Shown: positions 27,151-35,694 of the stretch, one piece after another | Numbering within the stretch: position 1 is the first letter of the stretch | Layout: every line of letters begins with the position of its first letter | NCBI RefSeq assembly: GCF_002087235.1 | Contig: NZ_MUIO01000110.1 | Coordinates: 1-51,757 of the forward strand | Direction of reading: 5' to 3' | DNA length: 51,757 nucleotides | From: Pseudomonas floridensis | GTDB lineage: Bacteria; Pseudomonadota; Gammaproteobacteria; Pseudomonadales; Pseudomonadaceae | Made by a program: the position numbers and the translations under genes | The notes under the pieces: generated by a model | What the model saw: the letters and a program-made list of their open reading frames with translations, nothing else | Database searches by the model: none | Told to the model about the DNA's origin: nothing

Positions 27151-27714
27151 ATGTCCGGGCTTGAACTTTTCGCTGCCGCCATCGGCGTGCTCGCGGTCTG
27201 GCTGACGGTCAAACAGAACCCCTGGTGCTGGCCGATCGGGCTGGTCATGGTGGTGATCTACATCTGGATTTTCTACGACGTAAAGCTCTATTCGGACATG
27301 CTCTTGCAGGCGATCTACGCCGGGCTGCAAGTCTACGGCTGGGTGCAGTGGACCCGCCGCGGCAACGGCTTGCCGGTTCGCGCCGTCACAGTGCTGCAGG
27401 GCGGCTCGGTGGTGACCGGGCTGGCCATCGGGGCAATTATCAGCCTGGCGCTGGGCGCTGCCATGGCGCACTTCACCGATGCCGCGCAAGCCTGGCTGGA
27501 TGCTGCACTGACCGGTTTCAGCCTCGTGGCGCAAGTCTGGATGGCACAGAAACGAGTGCAGTGCTGGCCGCTGTGGATTGCGCTCGACATCATCTTCGTC
27601 GGCCTGTTCGTCTATAAGGAGCTGTACCTGACGGCCGCGCTCTACGGGCTCTTCACCCTGCTGGCGGTTCAGGGCTGGCGTGAATGGCGCAACGATCTGG
27701 CGCTGGCGCGATGA
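27151..27714 (+). CDS. pnuC: Nicotinamide riboside transporter PnuC
   Basis: The 187-residue membrane protein belongs to the PnuC family of vitamin transporters that facilitate diffusion of nicotinamide riboside. Typical features are the aromatic-rich WCWPIGLVMVVIYIWIFYD near residue 28, the YGWVQWTRRG segment, and about seven hydrophobic helices. A strong AAGGAG ribosome site precedes the ATG. The next gene, a NadR-like kinase, overlaps as ATGA. The kinase would trap the imported riboside by phosphorylation, so this is an NAD salvage operon. Confidence 0.92.
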   Translation: MSGLELFAAAIGVLAVWLTVKQNPWCWPIGLVMVVIYIWIFYDVKLYSDMLLQAIYAGLQVYGWVQWTRRGNGLPVRAVTVLQGGSVVTGLAIGAIISLALGAAMAHFTDAAQAWLDAALTGFSLVAQVWMAQKRVQCWPLWIALDIIFVGLFVYKELYLTAALYGLFTLLAVQGWREWRNDLALAR

Positions 27715-28289
27715 AGGTCCTGGTCCTGACCGGCCCCGAGTCCAGCGGCAAAAGCTGGCTGTCGGCAGCGATACAGCAGCGTTTCGGTGGCGTGCTGGTC
27801 GACGAATATGTGCGCCATTTCATCGACGAACAGGGTCGCGATACGGTGTATGCCGATATCACTCCGATCGCTCAGGGCCAGCTCGATCGTGAAGACGCGG
27901 CACGCGCAACAAAGCCCGAACTGCTGATACTCGACACGCACCTGCTGAGTAACCTGCTATGGAGCTGGTCGCTGTTCGCAGATTGCCCACAGTGGATCGA
28001 GCAGCAACTGCTGGCCAGGCACTACGACCTGCACCTGCTGCTGTCTGCGCAAGGAGTCGAATGGATCAGTGACGGACAGCGTTGCCAGCCTCAACTGGCC
28101 GAACGCCAGGCGTTCTTCGACGCCAGCAAGCAATGGCTCGATCGGCACGCGCAACGCTATCAGGTGCTTGACGGCGACTGGCAACACCGCCATGAACAGG
28201 CCATGACCGCTGTCAGCGAATTGCTCGGCACCTCAGCGGATCTGATGCTTGTGCAGCAGCCGGTAGAAAGTCGGTCGAGAAATACCTAA
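27711..28289 (+). CDS. NadR-like ribosylnicotinamide kinase (AAA P-loop)
   Basis: The 192-residue P-loop protein starts MKVLVLTGPESSGKSWL, the Walker A of the NadR kinase domain, followed by VDEYVRHFIDEQG and the Walker B-like LLILDTHLLSN. It lacks the adenylyltransferase and DNA-binding domains of full NadR, so it should only phosphorylate nicotinamide riboside to NMN. The ATG at 27711 overlaps the pnuC stop. Its last 57 bases overlap the 3' end of the convergent regulator gene. Confidence 0.85.
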   Translation: MKVLVLTGPESSGKSWLSAAIQQRFGGVLVDEYVRHFIDEQGRDTVYADITPIAQGQLDREDAARATKPELLILDTHLLSNLLWSWSLFADCPQWIEQQLLARHYDLHLLLSAQGVEWISDGQRCQPQLAERQAFFDASKQWLDRHAQRYQVLDGDWQHRHEQAMTAVSELLGTSADLMLVQQPVESRSRNT

Positions 28290-29558
28290 TACCTTGGCCG
28301 CCACACTGAGGTTGTCGCTGTGGCGGGTCAGCACATCACACAACGCCTGTCGTTCGGCGCGGGACTTATAATCGTCCAGCGTGCCCATGCTGCTGGCGAT
28401 GTCTTCCTCGCCCAGTAATCCCAGATCCGCTGCCTCGATCTGTCGCCCTTCCGCCAGCACCAGTCCACGCCGAACGCGATTGGCCAATTCACGCACATTG
28501 CCGGGCCAGTCGTGCTTGCCCATGGCGATCAGCGCATCCTGACTGAAGTTGCGCGCCCGTCTGCCGGTTTCCTGGCTGTAGAAGTGCGCGAAATGATTGG
28601 CCAGCATTGCCAGATCGCCATGGCGCTCGCGCAACGGTGCCGTGCCGACCTGCAGCACATTGAGGCGGTAATACAGATCTTCGCGGAAGCGCTTCTTGCG
28701 AATCGCCGCCTCGAGGTCCACATGGGTGGCCGCCAGCACCCGGACATCCACGGGAATCGGCTCACTGCCGCCGATGCGCTCGATTTGCCGGTCCTGCAGG
28801 AAACGCAGCAGATGCGCTTGGGTTTCCAGTGGCAGATCGCCGATTTCATCCAGAAACAGGGTGCCGCCATCTGCCGCTTCAATGCGTCCGATCTTGCGTT
28901 CCTGTGCGCCGTTGAACGCACCTTTTTCATAACCGAACAGTTCGGCATGAATCAGGTGTTCGGCGATGGCACCACAGTTCACCGCTACGAATGGCTTGTT
29001 GCGTCGCTGAGACTGGGCATGCAACGTGCGTGCGACCAGCTCCTTGCCAGTGCCGCGCTCACCGCGAATCAACACCGGCGACTCGGTCGGCGCCAGCTTG
29101 CCGAGCAACCTTCGCAGTTCGCGGATCGGTCGGCTCTCGCCCAGCATCTCGTGCTCACTGCTGGACGTCTGCGCGCTGCCTTGCGCACGCAAACGCGCCA
29201 TCCCGTAGGCACGACCCAACGTGACCTGCATGCGGGCCACGTCGAACGGCAGAGTGTGAAAATCGAAAAACCACTCGCAGACGAAGTCCCCGATCTTCTC
29301 CCGACGCAGGTCATCCGGCGCCAGCACAGCGATCCACTGGGTATTGGTGCGAGTAATGAGCTCCTTGACCACCTCCGGGTGCTCGAAGTGATCAGGCATC
29401 AGGCGAATCAAACCGACATCACAGCTGAGATTGAGCGCCGACTCGAGCGTGCTGCTGTCCACCGCCCATCCGGCAGCATGCAGGACAGGGATTAATTGAT
29501 GACAATCATCACAGGGGTCAACAATTAACAGACGTCGCGTTGGGGCCGATTCATGCAT
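28233..29558 (-). CDS. Enhancer-binding-protein-type regulator with altered GAFTGA loop
   Basis: The 441-residue regulator has an N-terminal receiver-like domain (about 1-120), a central AAA+ domain and a C-terminal Fis-type helix-turn-helix (NLSVAAKVLGISRPTFYRLL). Walker A is GERGTGKE (166-173) and Walker B TLFLDE (233-238). The sigma-54 contact loop reads GAFNGA (213-218) instead of GAFTGA. The receiver lacks a convincing phospho-acceptor Asp pattern and resembles VpsR/FleQ-like proteins that respond to c-di-GMP or act with sigma-70. The family placement is inference. It faces a long AT-rich intergenic region and the small gene at 29868. Confidence 0.85.
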   Translation of the reverse strand: MHESAPTRRLLIVDPCDDCHQLIPVLHAAGWAVDSSTLESALNLSCDVGLIRLMPDHFEHPEVVKELITRTNTQWIAVLAPDDLRREKIGDFVCEWFFDFHTLPFDVARMQVTLGRAYGMARLRAQGSAQTSSSEHEMLGESRPIRELRRLLGKLAPTESPVLIRGERGTGKELVARTLHAQSQRRNKPFVAVNCGAIAEHLIHAELFGYEKGAFNGAQERKIGRIEAADGGTLFLDEIGDLPLETQAHLLRFLQDRQIERIGGSEPIPVDVRVLAATHVDLEAAIRKKRFREDLYYRLNVLQVGTAPLRERHGDLAMLANHFAHFYSQETGRRARNFSQDALIAMGKHDWPGNVRELANRVRRGLVLAEGRQIEAADLGLLGEEDIASSMGTLDDYKSRAERQALCDVLTRHSDNLSVAAKVLGISRPTFYRLLHKHQIR

Positions 29559-29867
29559 AGAGGTTCCTTGGCGCCCGGCGTCGAATTTAAGTTATGAAAA
29601 ACGTTTTATAAACAGTATGTTGGCGAGCCCGACCCTTACATTAGCAAATATTTGACACAGCCTTGTACCGTTTGCATCTAATGGCAATAACCAAACGTCA
29701 TTAGCGCTGTAACGCCCGGTTTACGGATGTCAACGGTGTACGAATCTGAAAATTTTCAACAATGTGTGTGACTCATGTGCCCCTGTCGCTCATCAACACA
29801 AGTAACCAGCCGGACGGTAAGCCCGCCGACGTGACTGAATTGATATGGGCACTTTGAGGAATTGACC
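29559..29867. promoter_or_regulatory. Divergent intergenic region, about 309 bp
   Basis: The stretch between the enhancer-binding-protein gene and the small gene at 29868 is more AT-rich than its surroundings, notably 29585-29700. No gene or clear -24/-12 element could be assigned by eye. It must carry the promoters of both flanking genes. Confidence 0.4.
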
Positions 29868-30134
29868 ATGAACGCCCCACTGCGCTTCAACGATGCACTT
29901 CTGATCGCTGGACACGCTTTTGAACCCTTCCAGTGTGTTGCCTGGGCACCACAGGACGGGAACGGCGAACTGAGCCTGACTGTAATCGACCGCACCAGCA
30001 CCCGCATCGGTCGCAAGCAGATCCCGAGCAGCACCTATTCGGACAAGCAGCAGTTGGCAAGTGCCCTGGAACAGGCCCGTGCAGAAATCAGCAACGAAGG
30101 CTATGACCTCAAGCCCTGGACCATGCCAGCCTGA
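29868..30134 (+). CDS. Small conserved-looking protein of unknown function (88 aa)
   Basis: The protein starts MNAPLRFNDALLIAGHAF and has alternating strand-like segments (FQCVAWAPQDGNGELSLTVI) followed by a helical C-terminal part (DKQQLASALEQARAEI). No signal peptide, membrane helix or recognised domain is present. The ATG at 29868 is preceded by GAGGAATTGACC. It stands alone, and a large hairpin follows at 30151-30203. Confidence 0.7.
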   Translation: MNAPLRFNDALLIAGHAFEPFQCVAWAPQDGNGELSLTVIDRTSTRIGRKQIPSSTYSDKQQLASALEQARAEISNEGYDLKPWTMPA

Positions 30135-30150
30135 GGTGACTAGGGAGCGA

Positions 30151-30203
30151 GCCTGCTTCGGGCGGCGACCCGACCTTCCGGTCGGCGTCCTCCGCCCGCA
30201 GGC
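30151..30203. terminator. Long two-part hairpin between convergent genes
   Basis: Outer arms are GCCTGC plus GGGCGG (30151-30156 and 30160-30165) pairing with CCGCCC plus GCAGGC (30192-30203). An inner stem CCGACC (30170-30175) pairs with GGTCGG (30180-30185) around TTCC. It lies between the ends of the small gene and chlD and could act as a bidirectional terminator. No T tract follows on either strand, so a REP-like extragenic palindrome is the alternative. Confidence 0.5.
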
Positions 30204-30224
30204 ATCGCGTCCGGACTCCAGCCA

Positions 30225-30908
30225 TCAATCCGGTTGAACGGGATTCAGCTCATCGATATGCCGGTAGTCCGCTCCCAGACCGCGCGCCAGTTCACGCGCC
30301 CTGCCCAGCCGAATCGGCCCTTTCTCCATATCGATCAACAGACTGGCACAGTCGAAGACTGACAGTGCGGGCATCTGTTTAAGTCGGCCATCGGTCAATA
30401 CCAGAACCCGCTGCTGTTCGGACGGATAGCGCTTTTGACGTATGGTAAGCCACAGTCGGGCTTGCTCAAGGGCTTGCGGCAACGGCGTCCCGCCTCCGGC
30501 GCCCAGGGCATCCAGCCACGGCGTCAGTGCCGCAGACGCTTTCAGCCCCTGATGCTGCCAACGAGGAGACTGCCCGCTGGCGGTCAGCAGTGCCAGACGG
30601 GCGCGACTGCGATAGGCCTCGTCAAATACCTGAGACAGCAGCCCTTTCGCCTGGCTGAGAGCCTGATGCCGTCGGGTCGAGGCCGACGCGTCAACAATCA
30701 CCAGCAGCAATTCCCCTGGCCGACTGCTGCGCTGTTGGCGAACCAGATCCTGTGATTTTTTCGGGCGGCCTTTCAACAACGTAGGCAGCCACTGCACTGT
30801 GCCGTCCAGCCCTGAACGCGTTGCGCCACGCTTGCCTGACGCCAGGCGACCCGGTCGGGGAACGGCATCCGCGCCCTGAGCGCGGTGGGGACGGATGCCT
30901 AAGGCTTT
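30225..30908 (-). CDS. chlD: vWA part of chlD, probably reached by -1 frameshift
   Basis: This frame encodes the von Willebrand A half of a ChlD-type chelatase subunit, with the MIDAS motif VDASAS, the GGGTPLPQAL loop and VLVLTDGR. Its only plausible independent start is a GTG at 30797. Yet the frame stays open upstream, back to the slippery site, and encodes linker sequence resembling ChlD (ADAVPRPGRLASGKRG, then GLDGTVQWLPTLLKG). The next in-frame stop upstream is at 30966-30968. The natural product is therefore most likely the AAA-vWA fusion of about 567 residues, made by -1 frameshifting at 30905-30911. A free vWA protein from the GTG cannot be excluded. Confidence 0.8.
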   Translation of the reverse strand, partial: KALGIRPHRAQGADAVPRPGRLASGKRGATRSGLDGTVQWLPTLLKGRPKKSQDLVRQQRSSRPGELLLVIVDASASTRRHQALSQAKGLLSQVFDEAYRSRARLALLTASGQSPRWQHQGLKASAALTPWLDALGAGGGTPLPQALEQARLWLTIRQKRYPSEQQRVLVLTDGRLKQMPALSVFDCASLLIDMEKGPIRLGRARELARGLGADYRHIDELNPVQPD

Positions 30909-30911
30909 TTT
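30864..30911 (-). promoter_or_regulatory. Programmed -1 ribosomal frameshift site
   Basis: On the minus strand the AAA frame reads TGG CCA AAA AAG CCT TAG. This contains the heptamer A AAA AAG (30911-30905), the same slippery sequence as E. coli dnaX. Slipping back one base enters the vWA frame (AAA AAA GCC TTA GGC). Five bases after the heptamer a perfect 8-bp stem begins: GGCATCCG (30899-30892) with CGGATGCC (30871-30864), which also contains an inner GCGC pairing. That is suitable spacing for a stimulatory structure. Frameshifting has been proposed in the literature for chlD-type cobalt chelatase genes next to cobN. Confidence 0.75.
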
Positions 30912-31927
30912 GGCCAGCTCGGCACTTCGCGGCGCACGCCGGTCGGCATCGCCTGCGCAGGCAGCTCACCCCAACTGCCCTGCGCGCCTCGGGTGTGCGG
31001 TGCTTGCGAAGTGCCAGGCGGTGGCGGCCCGGAAGACGCTGGAGGCGGCGGCGACTGATCACGACGCCGATGGCGTAAGGCAAATTCGGCCACAGCCTCA
31101 ATATCCTGCTCCTCGATTTGCCCGACGCCACGCCACGCGGCATGAGCCCGCGCAGCGCGCAACCAGACCAGATCGGCGCGCATGCCATCGACGCCCGCGG
31201 CAAAACAGCGTTCAGTAATGAGTGCCAGCGAACGGTCATCCAGCTCGATACCGGTCAGCAATGAGCGCGCCCGCTCGCAACGTTGTTTCAGCGCATCCTG
31301 CTCTGGCTGCCATTGCATGCAGAACGCCTGCGGATCGGTGTCGAAATCCAGACGGCGACGAATGATCTGACTGCGCTCGGCAGGCTGAGTCTGCCCGCTC
31401 AGGGCCACGTTAAAGCCGAAGCGGTCGAGCAATTGCGGGCGCAACTCACCCTCTTCCGGGTTCATGGTGCCGATCAACACGAATCGGGCCGGGTGACGAT
31501 GGGAGATACCGTCACGCTCTACGAGATTGACGCCGCTGGCCGCCACGTCCAACAACAGATCCACCAGATGATCGGCCAGCAGATTGACCTCATCGACGTA
31601 CAGCACGCCGCCGTCAGCCTTGGCCAGCACGCCGGGCGAGAAGCGTGCGCGGCTTTCGGACAACGCGGCGTCCAGGTCCAGCGTGCCGACCAGTCGCTCC
31701 TCGGTGGCCCCCAACGGTAGCGTCACAAACTGCCCGCTGGCGAGCAGATCCGCCAGGCCGCGAGCCAGCGTCGATTTGGCCATGCCACGCGGACCTTCGA
31801 TCAGCACGCCGCCGATGCGCGGATCAATGGCGGTCAGGCACAGCGCCAGCTTCAGGTCATCGGCACCGACCACGGCGGCCAGAGGAAAATGCGGAGTGTC
31901 GGTCAGACTTGGGTCGGGCAGCATCAT
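30899..31927 (-). CDS. chlD: AAA+ chelatase subunit (ChlI/BchI-like), zero-frame product of chlD
   Basis: The 342-residue protein has the Mg/Co-chelatase AAA+ ATPase domain: Walker A GPRGMAKST (45-53), the LPLGATEERLVGTLDLD insert, Walker B VLYVDEVNLL and sensor segment FVLIGTMNPEEGELRPQLLDRF. It ends in the Pro-rich linker (SPPPPASSGPPPPG) that normally joins AAA to vWA in ChlD. A TAG stop then lies two codons beyond the A AAA AAG heptamer. It thus corresponds to the small ChlI-like subunit. Together with CobN it should insert Co2+ into hydrogenobyrinate diamide. The start overlaps the cobN stop as ATGA. Confidence 0.9.
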   Translation of the reverse strand: MMLPDPSLTDTPHFPLAAVVGADDLKLALCLTAIDPRIGGVLIEGPRGMAKSTLARGLADLLASGQFVTLPLGATEERLVGTLDLDAALSESRARFSPGVLAKADGGVLYVDEVNLLADHLVDLLLDVAASGVNLVERDGISHRHPARFVLIGTMNPEEGELRPQLLDRFGFNVALSGQTQPAERSQIIRRRLDFDTDPQAFCMQWQPEQDALKQRCERARSLLTGIELDDRSLALITERCFAAGVDGMRADLVWLRAARAHAAWRGVGQIEEQDIEAVAEFALRHRRRDQSPPPPASSGPPPPGTSQAPHTRGAQGSWGELPAQAMPTGVRREVPSWPKKP

Positions 31928-34900
31928 CAGTTCTCTTCTATATCCAGCAGCAGGTTTTCCAGGGCTTGCTGATAATCGCCCGGCTCCTGCCAGAGGCCGC
32001 GCTGCTGCGCTTCGAGCATGCGCTCGGTCATGTCGCGCAAGGCGTCGGGGTTGTGTTGTTCAATGAACTCGCGAGTCGACGGGTCAAGCAAATAGGCGTC
32101 GGCCAGCAGCGCGTACTGGTGATCGTCGATCAGTTCGGTCGTGGCATCGAACGCGAACAGAAAGTCCACGGTGGCAGCCATTTCGAACGCGCCCTTGTAG
32201 CCGTGTCGCTTGACCCCGTCGATCCACTTCGGATTCGCCGCACGCGAGCGGATCACGCGGTTCAGCTCTTCCTTCAAGGTACGGATTTTTGGCAGGTCCG
32301 GCTGGCTGTGGTCGCCGTGATAGCTCGCCGTTTTTTCGCCGCTGAGGGTTTCGGCTGCGGCAAGCATGCCGCCCTGAAACTGATAGTAGTCGTTGGAATC
32401 GAGCAGGTCGTGCTCGCGGTTGTCCTGGTTCTGTACCACTGCCTGCACCTGAGAGAGCCGTTGGGCAAAACGCTGCCTGGCCGGCGTACCTTCGTCGGAC
32501 GCGCCATAGGCATAACCGCCCCAGTTCAGGTACACCTCGGCCAGGTCTTCACGACTCTGCCACAAGCGGCCATCAATGGCCGACTGCACACCCGCTCCGT
32601 AGGCGCCAGGCTTGGCACCGAAAATCCGCCATCCGGCCTGACGGGCTGCTTCGTCGTCGCTCAGCCCATCGGCCACCAGCTTGCGCCGCTCGTCACGCAC
32701 TCTGGCAGCCAGCGGGTTCAAGTCATCCGGCTCGTCCAGCGCCGCCACGGCCTGTACGGCCGCGTCGAACAGGCGAATCAGGTTGGCAAAGGCGTCGCGA
32801 AAGAAGCCGGAAACCCGCAGCGTCACGTCCACGCGCGGCCGGTCCAGCAGGCTGACCGGCAGAATCTCGAAATCATCGACACGCTGGCTGCCGGTTGCCC
32901 AGACCGGACGCACCCCCATCAACGCCATAGCCTGCGCGATATCGTCACCACCCGTGCGCATGGTCGCCGTGCCCCAGACTGAAAGGCCCAACTGGCGCAG
33001 ATGATCGCCGTGATCCTGAAGATGGCGCTCCAGCAGCAGGTTGGCAGATTGAAAGCCGATCCGCCAAGCGGTGGTGGTCGGCAGATTGCGCACGTCCACG
33101 CTGAAGAAATTGCGCCCGGTCGGCAATACGTCCAGCCGCCCGCGACTCGGTGCTCCGCTGGGTCCGGCGGGCACGAAGCGGCCACTCAGAGCATCGAGCA
33201 TGCCCTGCATTTCACCCGGGCCGCAGGCATCGAGCCGCGGCGCGACCACTGTGCGCAGACTGTCGAGAATCAGGATAAGGTCTTCGTGCCCGTGCAGACC
33301 TGGCAAATCCCGACCTTCGCACACCTGCTCGATCAATGCGGCGGCGTAAAGCTCAAGACGTTCCCGCGCATCGCCAGCCGTGCGCCAGGGGTCGGCGCTC
33401 AACGCCAGCAGTTCCGGCGGTCGTGGCCCCTGCCACGGGTCTGCGAGCTGGCAGTCCAGCGGGTCGAAATCCAGTTCGAACGCCTTGCTCAATGCACGCA
33501 GCAGACTCGATTGAGCGCCACGCCCATCCCCACGCGGAATACGCAACAGGGCCAGCAGTGTGTCGGTACGCAAGCGCCCTTCGGGCGATTCGCCGAACAC
33601 ATGCAAGCCATCGCGAATCTGCGATTCCTTGAGATCACACAAATAGGTGTCCAGACGCGGCAACCAGATGGCCGCATCGGCGTCGCTATTGGTCGATTCG
33701 CCCAGCGCCAGTTCGACATCGATGCGGGTTTCGCGCACCAGGTTCAAGATGTCGCGCTGCAGTTCACGGGCGCGGCGCGGATCGAGCAACTGCGCTTCGT
33801 AATATTCGTCGGCCAGCAATTCCAGATTGCGCAACGGGCCGTAAGTTTCGGCGCGGGTCAGTGGCGGCATCAGGTGGTCGATGATCACGGCCTGCGTGCG
33901 CCGCTTGGCCTGCGCACCCTCTCCCGGATCGTTGACGATAAAAGGATAGATATTCGGCATCGCACCCAAAACGGCGTCCGGCCAACAGTTCTCGGACAGG
34001 CCGACACCTTTGCCAGGTAGCCATTCCAGATTGCCGTGTTTGCCGACATGCACCACCGCATGCGCGCCATAGGCCTTGCGCAGCCAGAAATAGAACGCGA
34101 GGTAGCCGTGCGGCGGCACCAGATCCGGGTCGTGATAGACCGCGCTGTGGTCGACCTGATAACCGCGTGCAGGCTGAATGCCGACGAACGTCAGGCCGAA
34201 CCGGATACCGGCCACCATCATGCGTCCGCTGCGAAACATCGGATCGGCATGCGGAGCGCCCCAACGTGCGTTCACCGCCTCGCGGTTGGCCTCGGGCAAC
34301 GCGTCGAAGGCTTCCAGGTATTCATCGAGCGCCATGCTCTGCTGACACGGACGCAGATCGATGCTGTCCAGATCATTGGTAACGCCGCCAAGCAATTGCC
34401 TGATCAATTCAGTACCGCTGTCGGGCAGTTCGGCCAGCGGATAACCCTCAGCCCGCATGGCGCGCAAAATGTTCAACGCGGCAGCTGGTGTGTCCAGCCC
34501 GACGCCATTGCCGATGCGGCCATCACGGGTCGGGTAATTGGCGAGAATCAGCGCCACACGCTTGTCGGCATTCGGCAGACGCGCCAGTTGAATCCAGCGT
34601 CGTGCCAGTTGTGCGACGAAATCCATGCGCTCGGGATGAGCGCGATAGCACACGACATCGGACTGGCTGCGCTCACTGCGCCAAGCCAGGTCTTTGAAGC
34701 TGACCGGCCGGCTGATGATCCGCCCGTCCAGTTCCGGCAAGGCAATGTGCATCGCCAGATCGCGCGCGCCCAACCCCTGCTCGCTGGCTTGCCAGGCGGG
34801 CTGATTGTCTTGCGCGCAGATCGCCTGGATCACCGGCACATCGCGCCTGAAAGGCCGCAGATGCGGCGCTTCCGGGCTGGACTGAGCGAAGCCCGTAGTG

Positions 34901-35691
34901 TTGAGGATCAGCTCGACGCCAGCCTCATCCAGCCAGTCCTCGACCTGAACGAAGCAGCCTGGCTCCTTGAGACTGGCAACCGCAATGGGAAGCGGATTGA
35001 GCCCCTGCGCTTGCAGCCGTAAGCAGAATTCGTCGATGAACCCGGTATTGGCCGCCTGCAGGTGCGAGCGATAAAACAGCAGCGCCGCCACAGGCTGATC
35101 GCTGCACCAGTCAGCCTGCCAGTCGGCCAGCGCAGCGGTTGCCCGCTGTGGATGGTAAACGGCGGTTCTTGGCAGCGGCTTGGGGTCCGACCACGGATAA
35201 TCGCGCCCCAGCCAGGTGCTGGCCATGCAGTTATACAGATCCAGCGCGTTCTGCAGACCGCCCTGACGCAAAAACTGCCAGAGCCGCTCGCAGTCCGTGG
35301 CCGCAACGGTGCTCAAGTCAATCAGCTCAGGATCGGGCCGGTCACAGCCCGGCACCAGAATCACCTGAACGCCTTGTCTGGCCAGCTCCATCAGCCGCTC
35401 GACGCCATAGCGCCAGTAGCCCACGCCGCCGTGCAGGGAAATCAGGATGACCTTGGCGTGGCGCAGCACTTCATCGACGTACAGGTCGACGGAGGCATGG
35501 TTCTGCACCTGCATCGGGTTGGCCAGACGCAGGCTGGGATAATCATCGGGCAATTGCCGGGCGGCCTCGGCCAGCAACGCCAGGCTTGAATCGCCACTGC
35601 AGAGAATCACCAGCTCGGCCGGGGTCTGCCCCAGGTCAGCGATGCTGTCGTCGGGGACGAATCCGCCGGGCTGGGTTCTCAGCAGATGCAT
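31927..35691 (-). CDS. cobN: Cobaltochelatase subunit CobN
   Basis: The 1254-residue large subunit of aerobic cobaltochelatase binds the corrin ring and cobalt. It belongs to the CobN/BchH family and has the normal length. Recognisable stretches include VVHVGKHGNLEWLPGKGVGLSE (split around the His-rich substrate region), PNIYPFIVNDPGEGAQAKRR and GTATMRTGGDDIAQAMALMG. No separate cobS/cobT genes are present here, which fits use of the ChlD AAA/vWA partner downstream. It lies 3 bases after cobW and is coupled to chlD, so all three share the cobalamin riboswitch upstream of cobW. Confidence 0.96.
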   Translation of the reverse strand: MHLLRTQPGGFVPDDSIADLGQTPAELVILCSGDSSLALLAEAARQLPDDYPSLRLANPMQVQNHASVDLYVDEVLRHAKVILISLHGGVGYWRYGVERLMELARQGVQVILVPGCDRPDPELIDLSTVAATDCERLWQFLRQGGLQNALDLYNCMASTWLGRDYPWSDPKPLPRTAVYHPQRATAALADWQADWCSDQPVAALLFYRSHLQAANTGFIDEFCLRLQAQGLNPLPIAVASLKEPGCFVQVEDWLDEAGVELILNTTGFAQSSPEAPHLRPFRRDVPVIQAICAQDNQPAWQASEQGLGARDLAMHIALPELDGRIISRPVSFKDLAWRSERSQSDVVCYRAHPERMDFVAQLARRWIQLARLPNADKRVALILANYPTRDGRIGNGVGLDTPAAALNILRAMRAEGYPLAELPDSGTELIRQLLGGVTNDLDSIDLRPCQQSMALDEYLEAFDALPEANREAVNARWGAPHADPMFRSGRMMVAGIRFGLTFVGIQPARGYQVDHSAVYHDPDLVPPHGYLAFYFWLRKAYGAHAVVHVGKHGNLEWLPGKGVGLSENCWPDAVLGAMPNIYPFIVNDPGEGAQAKRRTQAVIIDHLMPPLTRAETYGPLRNLELLADEYYEAQLLDPRRARELQRDILNLVRETRIDVELALGESTNSDADAAIWLPRLDTYLCDLKESQIRDGLHVFGESPEGRLRTDTLLALLRIPRGDGRGAQSSLLRALSKAFELDFDPLDCQLADPWQGPRPPELLALSADPWRTAGDARERLELYAAALIEQVCEGRDLPGLHGHEDLILILDSLRTVVAPRLDACGPGEMQGMLDALSGRFVPAGPSGAPSRGRLDVLPTGRNFFSVDVRNLPTTTAWRIGFQSANLLLERHLQDHGDHLRQLGLSVWGTATMRTGGDDIAQAMALMGVRPVWATGSQRVDDFEILPVSLLDRPRVDVTLRVSGFFRDAFANLIRLFDAAVQAVAALDEPDDLNPLAARVRDERRKLVADGLSDDEAARQAGWRIFGAKPGAYGAGVQSAIDGRLWQSREDLAEVYLNWGGYAYGASDEGTPARQRFAQRLSQVQAVVQNQDNREHDLLDSNDYYQFQGGMLAAAETLSGEKTASYHGDHSQPDLPKIRTLKEELNRVIRSRAANPKWIDGVKRHGYKGAFEMAATVDFLFAFDATTELIDDHQYALLADAYLLDPSTREFIEQHNPDALRDMTERMLEAQQRGLWQEPGDYQQALENLLLDIEEN

Positions 35692-35694
35692 GGG

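Noticed and set aside
30691..31239. 182-codon minus-strand frame across the chlD junction
   Set aside because: Arg-rich third-frame shadow of chlD; the AAA and vWA frames hold the real motifs.
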